Of a DNA stretch of 64,000 nt, positions 9,657-17,997 are shown one piece after another. Source of the stretch: an uncultured Armatimonadota bacterium (GTDB taxonomy: Bacteria; Armatimonadota; Fimbriimonadia; Fimbriimonadales; Fimbriimonadaceae). The stretch lies in the NCBI GenBank assembly GCA_903833215.1, contig CAILEM010000160.1:1-64000 (forward strand), written 5' to 3'. Position 1 is the first letter of the stretch. Each line of letters begins with the position of its first letter. A model generated the notes under the pieces. It had not been told where the DNA came from, ran no database searches, and worked only from the letters and a program-made list of their open reading frames with translations. Made by a program: the position numbers and the translations under genes.

Positions 9657-9659
9657 CGA

Positions 9660-10085
9660 ATGAATACCGCTGAAGATGTCCTTGGCATGCTTGAATTATT
9701 GGGCAGGCCGCGATGTGTCCTCGTTGTGGAAGACCAACTTTCATGGCTTTGGGCGCTGACGACCATTCTTGAAGAGCGGGGACATACCGTAGTTCCGATG
9801 ATCGGCGTGCTCACAGTGGATGCAACGGGAATTGAGGGTATCGGGCTTGATGGGAAGGTGATTTCTCCGCGCATACCTGTGGCCGATATTCACGTCGTTT
9901 TCCTTGATTACAATTTCGCCGGTCTCAAGATGAACGGTGCCTCCTTCATGAGAGACTTCAGGCTTCATTCCAACGCACCGGTGATGGGGATGTCATCCGA
10001 CCGCGCATTCAACACTCACATGAAGGAGTCGGGAGCTACGGCTGCGATGCAGAAGTCGCATTTGAAGCAGATATTGCTTGCCTGA
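9660..10085 (+). CDS. Response-regulator receiver-like protein (single domain)
   Basis: The 141-residue protein consists of one CheY-like domain: 'CVLVVEDQLSW' (acidic pair) near residues 19-29, 'VVFLDYNF' with the likely phospho-acceptor Asp near residue 83, 'VMGMSSD' (switch Ser) near residue 115, and a late Lys in 'AMQKSH'. There is no output domain. An insertion between the first and third strands (about residues 45-75) makes it longer than CheY. No histidine kinase is nearby. It sits between a dehydrogenase and a P-loop kinase and overlaps the latter by a few bases if the TTG start is used. Confidence 0.65.
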   Translation: MNTAEDVLGMLELLGRPRCVLVVEDQLSWLWALTTILEERGHTVVPMIGVLTVDATGIEGIGLDGKVISPRIPVADIHVVFLDYNFAGLKMNGASFMRDFRLHSNAPVMGMSSDRAFNTHMKESGATAAMQKSHLKQILLA

Positions 10086-10764
10086 GCGGTACGCTACCGC
10101 CGTGGAATCGCGACTTATCCTGATCGACGGATTGCCTGGCTCAGGCAAATCGACGCTTGCGAGAACGCTGGGCGACCGGATTCCAGAGTCACAGGTTTTC
10201 TATGAAAACTGGGGAGAGAATCCGTTTCACGGTTTCCAGGTTGAGGCGGATGCGGCGGAGTTCGCTGAGATTTATAACTACTCGGCAAAGGAAGTTTCTG
10301 GGAAACTCGTAGCACCGTTTCAGCGATTTGCCGGTGACCCTCTGTTGGGCGTAAGCATCGCCGAGAGTTACCCTTTTCAAAGTACGATTCGACTTCTTCT
10401 CCAGATGGACGCCGATCGAAGTCTGATCGCGTCGTGCATGTCCGATCTTGAGCAAGCCCTTCGGCAGGTGCCGACGTCGCTGATCTATCTGAAGTCGGAG
10501 GACTCTATGAAGAACTTCGCCGAGGTGTCTCAAGTGCGTGGTGACGTCTGGTTTCAGAGAGTTTGCGAGCTGTTCGAGCGGTCACCGTGGGCGAAAAACC
10601 GGGGTCTTACCGGTGGAGAAGCCGTCCTTCCGTTCATGCAGGAGTACGAGTCGATCATCAACGAGTTGCTTGAGAAAACAACGATTCCTACTATCGTATT
10701 GGTGGGTGGCAAGAATTTTGATACGAGCACCGTTGACCAGGCCGTGGTCTGGCTGGGTTTGTAG
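10078..10764 (+). CDS. P-loop NTPase/kinase-like protein
   Basis: The 228-residue protein opens with a Walker A motif, 'LIDGLPGSGKST' near residues 15-26. The rest resembles small-molecule or nucleoside kinases (adenylylsulfate kinase/AAA_33 type), with 'FYENWGENPFHG' after the first helix. The start is uncertain: TTG at 10078 (used here, overlapping the upstream stop) or GTG at 10102, neither with a good Shine-Dalgarno site. The substrate is unknown. The tight spacing suggests co-expression with the receiver-like protein and the dehydrogenase. Confidence 0.65.
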   Translation: MPERYATAVESRLILIDGLPGSGKSTLARTLGDRIPESQVFYENWGENPFHGFQVEADAAEFAEIYNYSAKEVSGKLVAPFQRFAGDPLLGVSIAESYPFQSTIRLLLQMDADRSLIASCMSDLEQALRQVPTSLIYLKSEDSMKNFAEVSQVRGDVWFQRVCELFERSPWAKNRGLTGGEAVLPFMQEYESIINELLEKTTIPTIVLVGGKNFDTSTVDQAVVWLGL

Positions 10765-10836
10765 GTTCTGCTCAGGTCGGATGGCGCTAGGAACGGGAGA
10801 TCCAGAAAGACGGGCGAATTGACACGGATTCGACTC

Positions 10837-11019
10837 TTACGTGGGCGAAGGAGTCTCTCTAGCGACCACATACGGACGCTTGAGCAGGATTAAGTAAGCG
10901 TCACTGTATGAAGTAATTCCGCATGCCTCCCACCCGTCCCGAGATGCATTATTCAGAACATCTTGGATCTTCTTTCCGCTGCCTTCAACGGTTATGACTT
11001 TATGCTCCCACTGGATCAT
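10837..11019 (-). CDS. Small DUF4177-like protein
   Basis: The 60-residue product has the pattern of DUF4177: an N-terminal strand 'WEHKVITV', a helix 'KIQDVLNNASRDGWEACGI', then a final strand 'LILLKRP'. This family is common, compact and of unknown function. The gene is isolated, on the opposite strand from its left neighbour, and lies just before a repeat island. I accept it because the conserved pattern fits along its whole length. Confidence 0.6.
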   Translation of the reverse strand: MIQWEHKVITVEGSGKKIQDVLNNASRDGWEACGITSYSDAYLILLKRPYVVARETPSPT

Positions 11020-11065
11020 GGCTCATTATAGGGTGTCGGCTTCATGTATATTGCCGAAGTGAGGC

Positions 11066-11081
11066 AGACCCTCGCGGGTCT
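11066..11081. repeat. Short hairpin at start of repeat island
   Basis: AGACCC-TCGC-GGGTCT is a perfect 6-bp stem with a 4-nt loop. It lies 35 bases before the two REP-like elements. Confidence 0.5.
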
Positions 11082-11116
11082 ATCGCTTTGGACTTTTGGT
11101 CATCGATGTGGTTGAC

Positions 11117-11158
11117 GGGCGATGCCCACCAACGCGATGGGGCGCGCTTACAGCGCTC
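11117..11158 (+). repeat. REP-like element, copy 1
   Basis: It begins with the palindrome GGGCGATGCCC, followed by CGATGGGGCGC and then a hairpin GCGCT-TAC-AGCGC. Copy 2 repeats the same order 68 bases downstream. The pattern resembles widespread intergenic REP-like repeats of Planctomycetes and related genomes that share a GGGCGNTGCCC core (recalled, not searched). Confidence 0.65.
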
Positions 11159-11181
11159 TGATTTTGGTGGCTGCGCAGTTT

Positions 11182-11230
11182 CCAGGGCGATGCCCTTCGC
11201 TATGATGGGGCGCACCGTTGGTGCTTTCGG
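11182..11230 (+). repeat. REP-like element, copy 2
   Basis: GGGCGATGCCC, CTATGATGGGGCGC, then the hairpin CACC-GTT-GGTG. It has the same architecture as copy 1, but the last hairpin has a different sequence with pairing kept. Confidence 0.65.
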
Positions 11231-11265
11231 ACTGGTTCACATCCAGCAATAACCACCCAGCCTCT

Positions 11266-11506
11266 GATCACCCGCAGGGTTCCGGAAAAGGAAAGTCCAA
11301 CTCGTCTCCCTCCTTCGCAGAGCTACGGCGGACAAGCTCCTCAACGTCCATAACCGTCGCCGTTCGCTCGTCGCTGGGCAGTCAGCACGATCCTGTTTGA
11401 GCGCGAAGGGGCGAGTTGATCGTGCGCCCAGCGATGACGAACGATTAAGCGACGGTTCGGGACGTGGAGGAGAGACAGCACCCAGCGGTGTGAGCGTCCG
11501 AACCAG
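11266..11506 (+). repeat. Large hairpin element, copy A
   Basis: The element shares order and sequence with two copies near 54.5-54.9 kb. It starts GATCACCCGCAGGGT, has long imperfect arms (11337-11379 pairing with 11426-11472), and has an inner stem GCACGATC (11385-11392) pairing with GATCGTGC (11418-11425) around a 25-nt loop. It ends GAGACAGCACCCAGCGGTGTGAGCG-like. Copy A carries an extra block of about 27 bases near 11309-11337. Any ORF across it is an artefact of the repeat. Confidence 0.8.
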
Positions 11507-11616
11507 CCATCGTACAGAACAAAACGTAGGATCCAACCAGAGCCGAAAGGAGGAAGTACGAGGGAAGCAGCCAGAGTGTTGGAAACGATTTACTATTCGC
11601 CTCGTCCAATGGCTGG

Positions 11617-12417
11617 GTGGGTAAGTTGTTTACAGTGAAATCAAAAGACTCGAGAAGCGTGTTTCAAATCGTGACGACGGCTATTGTTAGCGGTGCCATC
11701 ATTACCGGGTGCGGCGGTGGTGGCGGGTCATCCACCCAGAGTTCGCTTCAGCGAGGCTTGATTCACCAATGGAAGTTTGACGGTGACGCAAACGACGCCG
11801 TTGGGAACCTGAGCACTGTTCCGACTGGCCCTGTCGGCTACACGCCGGGGCCAACCGGTCAGGCGATCGTGTTTAACGGCACATCAACCGGAATTAGCCT
11901 TCCGTCCTCGCCGGACATGATGTTTCAGAATTCGTTCACGCTGAGCGCGTGGGCCAATTTGTACTCTTATCCTACCAATTCACAAATTTGGGCGACGATC
12001 ATTTTCTGTGGAGATGACCGGAACGGGCTTGACCCATATGATCTCCAGGTGGCCCCCGATGGCACGCTGCAATTTCTGACGACGAGCGCGACCCAAGCGG
12101 CCGGTGCCAATGGCCCGACCAAGTTCCCGCTTAACCAGTTCGTTCTCGTCACTGGCACTTACGACAAGTCCACGGGCGTCCAAACGCTCTATGTTAACGG
12201 GGCGATGGTTAGCAAGAATATCCACGAAAACAACCTGACTCCGGTCGTGCCGCTTGACCCAACCGCAAACCCTGGAGTTGGTATCGGGACAAACAATGCC
12301 TTCGGCGTTTCGGGTTACAACATGGGTTGGAACGGCGCGATTGGTGATCTGAGGATCTACAACCGAGCTTTGTCTGCATCCGAAGTGAGGGCTTTATACA
12401 ACCAAGTGTCTCACTAG
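11617..12417 (+). CDS. LamG/concanavalin-like lipoprotein
   Basis: The 266-residue product has a signal peptide ending in a lipobox (Ile-Ile-Thr-Gly-Cys) followed by five glycines, so it is a lipoprotein. The mature part is one LamG-type jelly roll: 'GLIHQWKFDGDANDAVG', 'FTLSAWANLY', 'FVLVTGTYDKSTGVQTLYVNG' and the closing 'IGDLRIYNRALSASEVRALYN'. Such domains bind carbohydrate or protein ligands. The start may be GTG at 11617 or GTG at 11635; both leave the signal peptide intact. It lies directly after repeat copy A and before a strong terminator. Confidence 0.85.
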   Translation: MGKLFTVKSKDSRSVFQIVTTAIVSGAIITGCGGGGGSSTQSSLQRGLIHQWKFDGDANDAVGNLSTVPTGPVGYTPGPTGQAIVFNGTSTGISLPSSPDMMFQNSFTLSAWANLYSYPTNSQIWATIIFCGDDRNGLDPYDLQVAPDGTLQFLTTSATQAAGANGPTKFPLNQFVLVTGTYDKSTGVQTLYVNGAMVSKNIHENNLTPVVPLDPTANPGVGIGTNNAFGVSGYNMGWNGAIGDLRIYNRALSASEVRALYNQVSH

Positions 12418-12438
12418 TCCTCGCGAACTCACAAACAA

Positions 12439-12476
12439 CAAGACGGGGGCGATCGGCATGGATCGCCCCCGTCTTG
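12439..12476. terminator. Strong bidirectional terminator
   Basis: A perfect 16-bp stem (CAAGACGGGGGCGATC) with loop GGCATG sits between the convergent LamG and Ig-repeat genes. TGCTGTTT follows on the plus side and TTGTTGTTTG on the minus side. Confidence 0.9.
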
Positions 12477-12483
12477 CTGTTTA

Positions 12484-15114
12484 CTACTTGAGGTTTCGAA
12501 CGATCACGACATTCTGCGTGACGTTGTATCCGAAGATAAAGAACGCCACAGTGTGATTTCCACAAGCGACCATGCTATGACATCCACCAGGGATGTTGCC
12601 CGTGTCGAACCATGGTGCTTCGTTGTAGGTGTTGATGTCGAAACTAAGCAGTCGTTTGTTATGCTGTGAATCCCACGTCACGTAGTAAATGCGCTGGTCG
12701 GCGGTGCTCACAGATACAAGCTTGTCGACAAGGAAGTTGGTCGTTGGGATGGACTGAACGACGTATTTGTTGACAGGATCGACGACCGTCGGAACGGCAG
12801 TGTAGAGCAAGCCATTTGCCCATTGGCAGCCATTGACTGGGATGCCAGTCTGGGACCAAGTCATGGTGGTGACGTTGTCCGTGAAGAACGATGGCTGCCC
12901 GTCGCCGTACATGAGCTGGTTATTTGATCCAGCAAAGTGAACCGCGTACCCTCCCGCCACCTTACCGGGACGGCGAACGCCATCATCCCAGATCGTTGTG
13001 TTCTCGCCGTACACAGGATCTGTTACCACGACGTAGCTGTGAGGCAGGCCTGGAACGGCTTTGACATCGAAGACGCCACCGATTCCATCCGGAAATATGG
13101 CGTCTACCTTGCCCAGGACAAGATCTGCCCTGCGAATGGAGCCGTCAGACGGGAAGTCCATATAGGCGTAGTGCCCGTCATCCGTGACCGAAACATGCCC
13201 CGGCTGAGCACCCATATTGATGGTCTTCACAACGACACCGGTTGAGGGGTTAATCGCTATAAGGTTGTTTGCGTACTGCGATGCAGAACTTTGGACGGTA
13301 GCCCAAATATAACCAGAGACTGGATCAAAGGTGATCTCATTGACGGCTACGTTGACGATCTGAACCGAAGTTGCCGCCTGACTATTGATCGTCAGCGATG
13401 CCGTAATCGGATTTCCGCTCGGGTCCGTAATCGTGATATGAGCAACCGTCTGACCGTTCACCGATTTGGTGACAACGCTAAAGGTTCCGGTCTTCGAGCC
13501 CGACGCGACCGTAACTGTTGTAGGCACTGGAGCGGCCGCCTGATCACTCGTGATTCCAAGCGTTAGCCCAGAACTAGGAGCCGGCCCACTGAGAGTTACC
13601 GTTCCTGTACTTGTTGCACCACCGATCACTGTGGCGGGTGCGAACGTCACTCCCACGAGAGTTGGCGGGTTTATGGTCAACGTGAGTCCAATCGAACTGG
13701 AAGAAAGTGATGCCGTGATCACGGCGTTGGTAATACTCCCGACCGGCTGAGTGGTCACCGTAAAGATGGCCGAGGTCGAACCAGCAGGAACCGTCACGGT
13801 CCCTGGGACAGTTGCCGCTCCCTGGCTACTTGTAACGCCAATCGAGACACCACCATTTGGTGCCGGGGTGCTAAGGGTCACGGTTCCGGTCGAACTCGAC
13901 CCTCCCAAAACGCTTGTAGGACTCAACGTAAACGAAGCGATTGGAGGTGGATTTACCGTGAGAGTGGCACTGAATGTCGCCGACAGAAGGTTCGCGCTGA
14001 TCGTCGCTGACGTTGAGGTCGCAACCTGACTTGTGGTGATTTGGAATGTTGCGGTGGATTCACCCGGAGCGACGGATACGTTGCCAAGAACCTTGGCAAC
14101 TGGTTGATTGCTAGACAAGGAAACACTCAAGCCCTGTGCAGGGGCGGGGGCGTTAAGGGTGACAGTACCGGTTGAGCCAGAACCGCCAATGACACTCGTT
14201 GGGGCAATGGTTAGGCCAGCCAACGCAAGCGGATTGATGGTGAGAGTCTGACTTGACGATGCCGAGCCGATCGAGGCAGTGATCTTGGCCGACGTTGATT
14301 TTGTGACGGACGTCGTCGAAAAACTAAATGTTGCGGTGGATGCGTTTGCAGGAATCGTCACCGTCGAAGGTACGGTGGCCACCTTGCTTGCGGATTTGAG
14401 CGACACCTTAAGGCCACCTGTGGACGCCTTTCCATTCAGCGTTACGGTTCCGGTGCCAGATGCCCCTCCCCCAACGGTCGATGGTTGTAAGACAAGACTT
14501 GCCAACGTCGCTGATTTGATCGAAAGCGTGCCAGTGACTGAAGATCCCGAGATCTTTGCGGTTACGGTGGCAGTGACGTTAGTGGCGACGGTCGCCGTTG
14601 TGCAGTCGAAGCTGACCGTGGACGAGCCACCAGGGACTTTTGCAGATGCAGGCCCGCCCCACGCAGAAGAACTGGATTTCAGGTTGACAACGATTCCGCC
14701 TTGAGGGGCGTTGGAACTAAGTTTTACCGTGCCTTGAGTCGAAGAGCCGCCCGCGACCGTTGATGGTGTGAAGGTGAGCGAACTCAGTTTTGGCGCGTTA
14801 ATGGAGAGTGTTGCCGAAGCGGTACCCGTTCCCAACTTGCCTTTGATGATTGCTGTCGTGCTCGTCAAAACCGCGCTAGTCGAAACTGCAAACGACGTGC
14901 TCGTCGCGCCACCCGGAACAGTCACGGAAGCAGGCACGGTCGCCGCGACATTCGACGAACTCAATGTGACGACGGCTCCGTCGGCACCCGCCTTCGATGA
15001 CAGCTTTACCGTTCCGACAGAGGCGGCACCCCCCGCCACCATAGAGGGTGCAAGTGAGATTTTGGACACCGCCTGACCAAAAGACGCCACTGGTATGGCG
15101 ATCAAAAGGCACAA
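12484..15114 (-). CDS. Large secreted Ig-like-repeat protein with C-terminal beta-propeller
   Basis: The 876-residue protein has an N-terminal hydrophobic signal ending in '...ASFGQA' and then about six modules of 90 residues. Each has the pattern 'GGxxSTGTVTLxxxAPxGG...VxLxS...VPxxVTVPxGxxSATF...T', an Ig-like beta-sandwich. The last 290 residues or so form a YncE/lactonase-like beta-propeller ('INPSTGVVVKTINMGAQPGHVSVTDDGHYAY'). No C-terminal anchor is visible. The start is uncertain: TTG at 15114 fits, but the open frame continues upstream through more of the apparent signal peptide (GFRHIIAAL-). It probably works at the cell surface in adhesion or scaffold. Confidence 0.85.
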   Translation of the reverse strand: MCLLIAIPVASFGQAVSKISLAPSMVAGGAASVGTVKLSSKAGADGAVVTLSSSNVAATVPASVTVPGGATSTSFAVSTSAVLTSTTAIIKGKLGTGTASATLSINAPKLSSLTFTPSTVAGGSSTQGTVKLSSNAPQGGIVVNLKSSSSAWGGPASAKVPGGSSTVSFDCTTATVATNVTATVTAKISGSSVTGTLSIKSATLASLVLQPSTVGGGASGTGTVTLNGKASTGGLKVSLKSASKVATVPSTVTIPANASTATFSFSTTSVTKSTSAKITASIGSASSSQTLTINPLALAGLTIAPTSVIGGSGSTGTVTLNAPAPAQGLSVSLSSNQPVAKVLGNVSVAPGESTATFQITTSQVATSTSATISANLLSATFSATLTVNPPPIASFTLSPTSVLGGSSSTGTVTLSTPAPNGGVSIGVTSSQGAATVPGTVTVPAGSTSAIFTVTTQPVGSITNAVITASLSSSSIGLTLTINPPTLVGVTFAPATVIGGATSTGTVTLSGPAPSSGLTLGITSDQAAAPVPTTVTVASGSKTGTFSVVTKSVNGQTVAHITITDPSGNPITASLTINSQAATSVQIVNVAVNEITFDPVSGYIWATVQSSASQYANNLIAINPSTGVVVKTINMGAQPGHVSVTDDGHYAYMDFPSDGSIRRADLVLGKVDAIFPDGIGGVFDVKAVPGLPHSYVVVTDPVYGENTTIWDDGVRRPGKVAGGYAVHFAGSNNQLMYGDGQPSFFTDNVTTMTWSQTGIPVNGCQWANGLLYTAVPTVVDPVNKYVVQSIPTTNFLVDKLVSVSTADQRIYYVTWDSQHNKRLLSFDINTYNEAPWFDTGNIPGGCHSMVACGNHTVAFFIFGYNVTQNVVIVRNLK

Positions 15115-15347
15115 AGCTGCGATTATATGTCGAAAGCCATTGGCTTGGGGTCCGTGTGGATGACAAAGGCGGTTATTTAGCAGGGGAGGCTCCCGAAATC
15201 GTTCAGGTGGTCAAACCCACTCTGATATGACCAATGTTAACTCTTATCCATGGTGTACGAACAGTGATTTGGTGTTTGCCCACAGAAGTGTTAGCTATTT
15301 GACAGGAATGCAAACGAGAACGCCCTGATGTGTTCGATCCATCAGCG

Positions 15348-15353
15348 TAAAAT
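15348..15353 (+). promoter_or_regulatory. -10-like hexamer, leaderless-type promoter
   Basis: TAAAAT lies six bases before the ATG of the GH16 gene. No Shine-Dalgarno site is present, so the transcript would start at or near the start codon. Confidence 0.45.
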
Positions 15354-15359
15354 CCGGCT

Positions 15360-16121
15360 ATGTTGCTTACTGTCATCGCATCGCTTATGGGCATCCAAGC
15401 TACCAAGTCTGGATGGACATTGGTTTGGAATGATGAATTTAATCGATCCGGATTGCCCGACCCCAAAAAGTGGGGATATGAAGTCGGATTAATTCGAAAT
15501 AAGGAGTTGCAGTACTACACAGAACGTCGAAAGGACAACGCCAGAGTAGAAGGCGGCAAGCTGATTCTCGAAGCCCGGAAAGAGGACTACAAGGGTTCGA
15601 AAATCACCTCAGCAAGCATCAATACGCTTGGAAAATTCACATTTGAATATGGTCGCGTTGAAGTTTGCGCCAAGTTGCCAAAGACGTTAGGATCGTGGCC
15701 AGCTATCTGGATGATGGGGGAAGATCGTCCAATCGTTGGCTGGCCACGGTGCGGTGAGATCGACATCATGGAGCACGTCCAGCATGATCCTGCGACTATT
15801 TATGCAACCGTTCACCAACCGAAGGATGGAGGTGGACATCAAAGCAAGGGCGACAAGACAAAGGTCACCGACTATGCCGATGCATTTCACGTTTATGCGA
15901 TGGAATGGAAAAAGACCGGCCTCGAATTCTTCGTCGATGACCGGTCTTATTTCAAATTTCCCTATGAGGGGCCGTCCAAGTGGGCGTTTGACCGCAAGAT
16001 GTATATCCTGCTGAACCTAGCAATTGGCGGGGCTTGGGGAGGGCAGAAAGGGATCGATGAATCTGGATTCCCCTGCCGAATGGAGGTCGACTATGTACGG
16101 GTGTACAAGCCGACCCCCTAG
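15360..16121 (+). CDS. GH16 endo-beta-1,3-glucanase-like enzyme, secreted
   Basis: The 253-residue protein is a GH16 jelly roll with the catalytic signature Glu-Ile-Asp-Ile-Met-Glu (E133 nucleophile, D135, E138 acid/base). Upstream motifs 'LVWNDEFNRSGLPDPKKWGYE' and downstream 'FHVYAMEWKKTGLEFFVDD' and 'FPCRMEVDYVRVYK' are typical of laminarinases. A short signal peptide covers about residues 1-16. Related enzymes cut beta-1,3- or mixed-linkage glucans; the exact substrate is uncertain. It is convergent with the TlpA-like gene, with only three bases between the stops and no terminator in between. Confidence 0.92.
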   Translation: MLLTVIASLMGIQATKSGWTLVWNDEFNRSGLPDPKKWGYEVGLIRNKELQYYTERRKDNARVEGGKLILEARKEDYKGSKITSASINTLGKFTFEYGRVEVCAKLPKTLGSWPAIWMMGEDRPIVGWPRCGEIDIMEHVQHDPATIYATVHQPKDGGGHQSKGDKTKVTDYADAFHVYAMEWKKTGLEFFVDDRSYFKFPYEGPSKWAFDRKMYILLNLAIGGAWGGQKGIDESGFPCRMEVDYVRVYKPTP

Positions 16122-16124
16122 CGA

Positions 16125-17399
16125 CTACAGCTTGATTCCGAGCTTTTTGAGGGCTTCTTCCAGTCGGGTGTCGCCCTCGTCGTAACCGACGATGGAGTCG
16201 GCGACGTTACCGTTCTTATCAATGATATACGTGGTTGGGATCCCGCTCACGTTATATAGCTTGGCAGCGATGTTAGTCGCCGCTCGACCAGCTGGGTCGA
16301 AGGCGAACTGGAACGAATACTTGTCTTGGTTCTTTGGCACCCATTCCTTGTAAGCGTCTCGCTCATCCCAAACGCAGATACCGAGAACGGCAACGTCTTG
16401 GTCCTTAACCAACTTGTGAACCTTTTCGATATGCGGCATTGACTTCTGGCACGGTCCGCACCATGTTGCCCAGAAGTCGAGAATAACGACCTTGCCCTTG
16501 TAGTCGGCAAGCTTCAACTCACCGCCACCCCATTTCTCAGCCACGAACGTTGGTGCGGTGGCACCTGTCTTGAGGAGTGGGAGAGCTGGAGCGGCTTTCG
16601 GCGCTTCGGCAACCGCCTTCGTAGTTGGACTGAGCGTGATCTTGAAGCCATCTGTGCTGATTTTCGCTTCGTATGCCTTTCCAGCAAGCTTGAAAGGACC
16701 TCGAGCGTCCACGACCTCAGGCTTGCCATCGTCGTTTAGGTCCACGACTAGCCACACAGGTCGGCCAGTTCCAGCAGCATCCTTGGAATACACGCCATCA
16801 GCATCGTTCTCGACAAGCGTGACGTGATGGCTCTTTCCATCGACGCTTATCCGGCCAGCTCTGGATGTTTCTCGGTAGGTGATCAAGCTGGGCAAATCTG
16901 GGAACCGGTAGAGACCAAGCGTGTAGTCCGATGAACCTGTTTCCTCAGTCTTCGATCCGTAGGATGCGCGAAGTTTGACATCCATGACGCCGTACATGAC
17001 GCGACCCTTTGTTCGCTTCGTGTTCCAAGCTCCATCGCCATCGTCAGTTAAGTCGCCATTGCGATTCTTGTCGATGTAAATCTTAAAATCGGCCGTTGCT
17101 GGTTCATCGAGCGCGAAAGCAAAGTCGCTCTTGGGGCCGTTGCCAAGGTGGATCACACCGTATTTGGGCTTTGCGCGATACTCCGGCTCTTTTGTGATTT
17201 CTTTCGGTTTGTCATCCGTTAGCTTGATCTGAACTGGGAAGTAGCCCAGCCTCGCTTTAACCGCGCCGCGCTCGTCGAGCGTCAAATAGCTAGTTTGGGA
17301 CAGCGCAGTTGAAATCACTGCGGGAAGGAGGACGCCGACCGCAACGACTTTCATCGAGGAAATTCGGGTCGTAGAATGCTGAGAACGGGAAAAGACCAT
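16125..17399 (-). CDS. TlpA-like thioredoxin-domain protein, exported
   Basis: I choose ATG at 17399 because a GGAG site lies eight bases upstream; it gives 424 residues with a signal peptide (-VVAVGVLLPAVISTALSQ-). Residues 30-270 or so form a beta-rich region of unknown family with 'DKNRNGDLTDDGDG' and 'DLNDDGKPEVVD', which resemble EF-hand/dockerin-type calcium loops. The C-terminal 150 residues form a TlpA/ResA thioredoxin domain with 'WATWCGPCQKSMP' (redox CxxC) and the cis-Pro loop 'VSGIPTTYII'. It is probably a periplasmic thiol-disulfide reductase. Confidence 0.88.
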   Translation of the reverse strand: MVFSRSQHSTTRISSMKVVAVGVLLPAVISTALSQTSYLTLDERGAVKARLGYFPVQIKLTDDKPKEITKEPEYRAKPKYGVIHLGNGPKSDFAFALDEPATADFKIYIDKNRNGDLTDDGDGAWNTKRTKGRVMYGVMDVKLRASYGSKTEETGSSDYTLGLYRFPDLPSLITYRETSRAGRISVDGKSHHVTLVENDADGVYSKDAAGTGRPVWLVVDLNDDGKPEVVDARGPFKLAGKAYEAKISTDGFKITLSPTTKAVAEAPKAAPALPLLKTGATAPTFVAEKWGGGELKLADYKGKVVILDFWATWCGPCQKSMPHIEKVHKLVKDQDVAVLGICVWDERDAYKEWVPKNQDKYSFQFAFDPAGRAATNIAAKLYNVSGIPTTYIIDKNGNVADSIVGYDEGDTRLEEALKKLGIKL

Positions 17400-17523
17400 G
17401 ATCAAAACTCCAAAACAGCATTCTAGCGCTTTTCGGACTTTGATCCACAGATCCAATAGTAAACCCTTACCCATTGAGCTGACGAACCTTCGTTTGTTCG
17501 TCCGACACTGGCTTCGGCACTAC

Positions 17524-17994
17524 TTAATAAAGCCAGGGAATGAGGCGACGCGTCCGCTTTGCATAGTGCTCGTATGCCGGGTATTGATCTCGTAGCCAAA
17601 GCTCCTCTCGTGCTGCCTTGCGGTCAAAGAACAGCGTAGCCAGCACAACGACGACGAGTTCCAGCATGGATGGCAAAAACAAGCAGTATCCGAAGATGAC
17701 TAGCAGTAATCCCAAGTAGATCGGGTGCCTGACAAACCCATAGATACCGCTGGTACAAAGCTCGGAAGTGGTGGCAGGTTTCGGCAACGGAGTTAGGCTT
17801 TTTCCAAGTGAAGTGGCGGCTAGAGCCAGAAGAACGAGGCCACCTACCGCAAATGCGGAGCCAACAACTTGATGAAATTTGAATGGCCAAGGATATCCTT
17901 CTGGTGCAATAAACGGAGACGCTCCGACAATCCCGAATACGGCAAATTGTCCCAAAACCCAAATTCCGCCGCGAGTCCAAAAAGTGTCGCGCAC
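17524..17994 (-). CDS. Isoprenylcysteine/phospholipid-type membrane methyltransferase
   Basis: The 156-residue integral membrane protein has about four hydrophobic segments and the ICMT/PEMT signature 'GIYGFVRHPIYLGLLL' near residues 88-103, followed by 'AAREELWLRDQYPAYEHYAKRTRRLIP' at the C-terminus. Family members use SAM to methylate lipid or isoprenyl-type substrates; the bacterial substrate is unknown. It lies three bases after the stop of the L,D-transpeptidase gene, so the two form an operon. Confidence 0.85.
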   Translation of the reverse strand: MRDTFWTRGGIWVLGQFAVFGIVGASPFIAPEGYPWPFKFHQVVGSAFAVGGLVLLALAATSLGKSLTPLPKPATTSELCTSGIYGFVRHPIYLGLLLVIFGYCLFLPSMLELVVVVLATLFFDRKAAREELWLRDQYPAYEHYAKRTRRLIPWLY

Positions 17995-17997
17995 TTC

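Noticed and set aside
11237-11536. Open frame across repeat copy A, similar to frames at 54461-54963
   Set aside because: The similarity of the translated frames comes from the DNA repeat; stems with compensatory changes argue for a nucleic-acid element, not a protein.
13550-15076. Several long plus-strand open frames opposite the Ig-repeat gene (also 36045-36926 and 62190-63203 on minus)
   Set aside because: They are shadows caused by the biased codon use of repeated Thr/Val/Ala/Ser-rich modules; the pattern recurs opposite every Ig array and lacks starts or ribosome sites.
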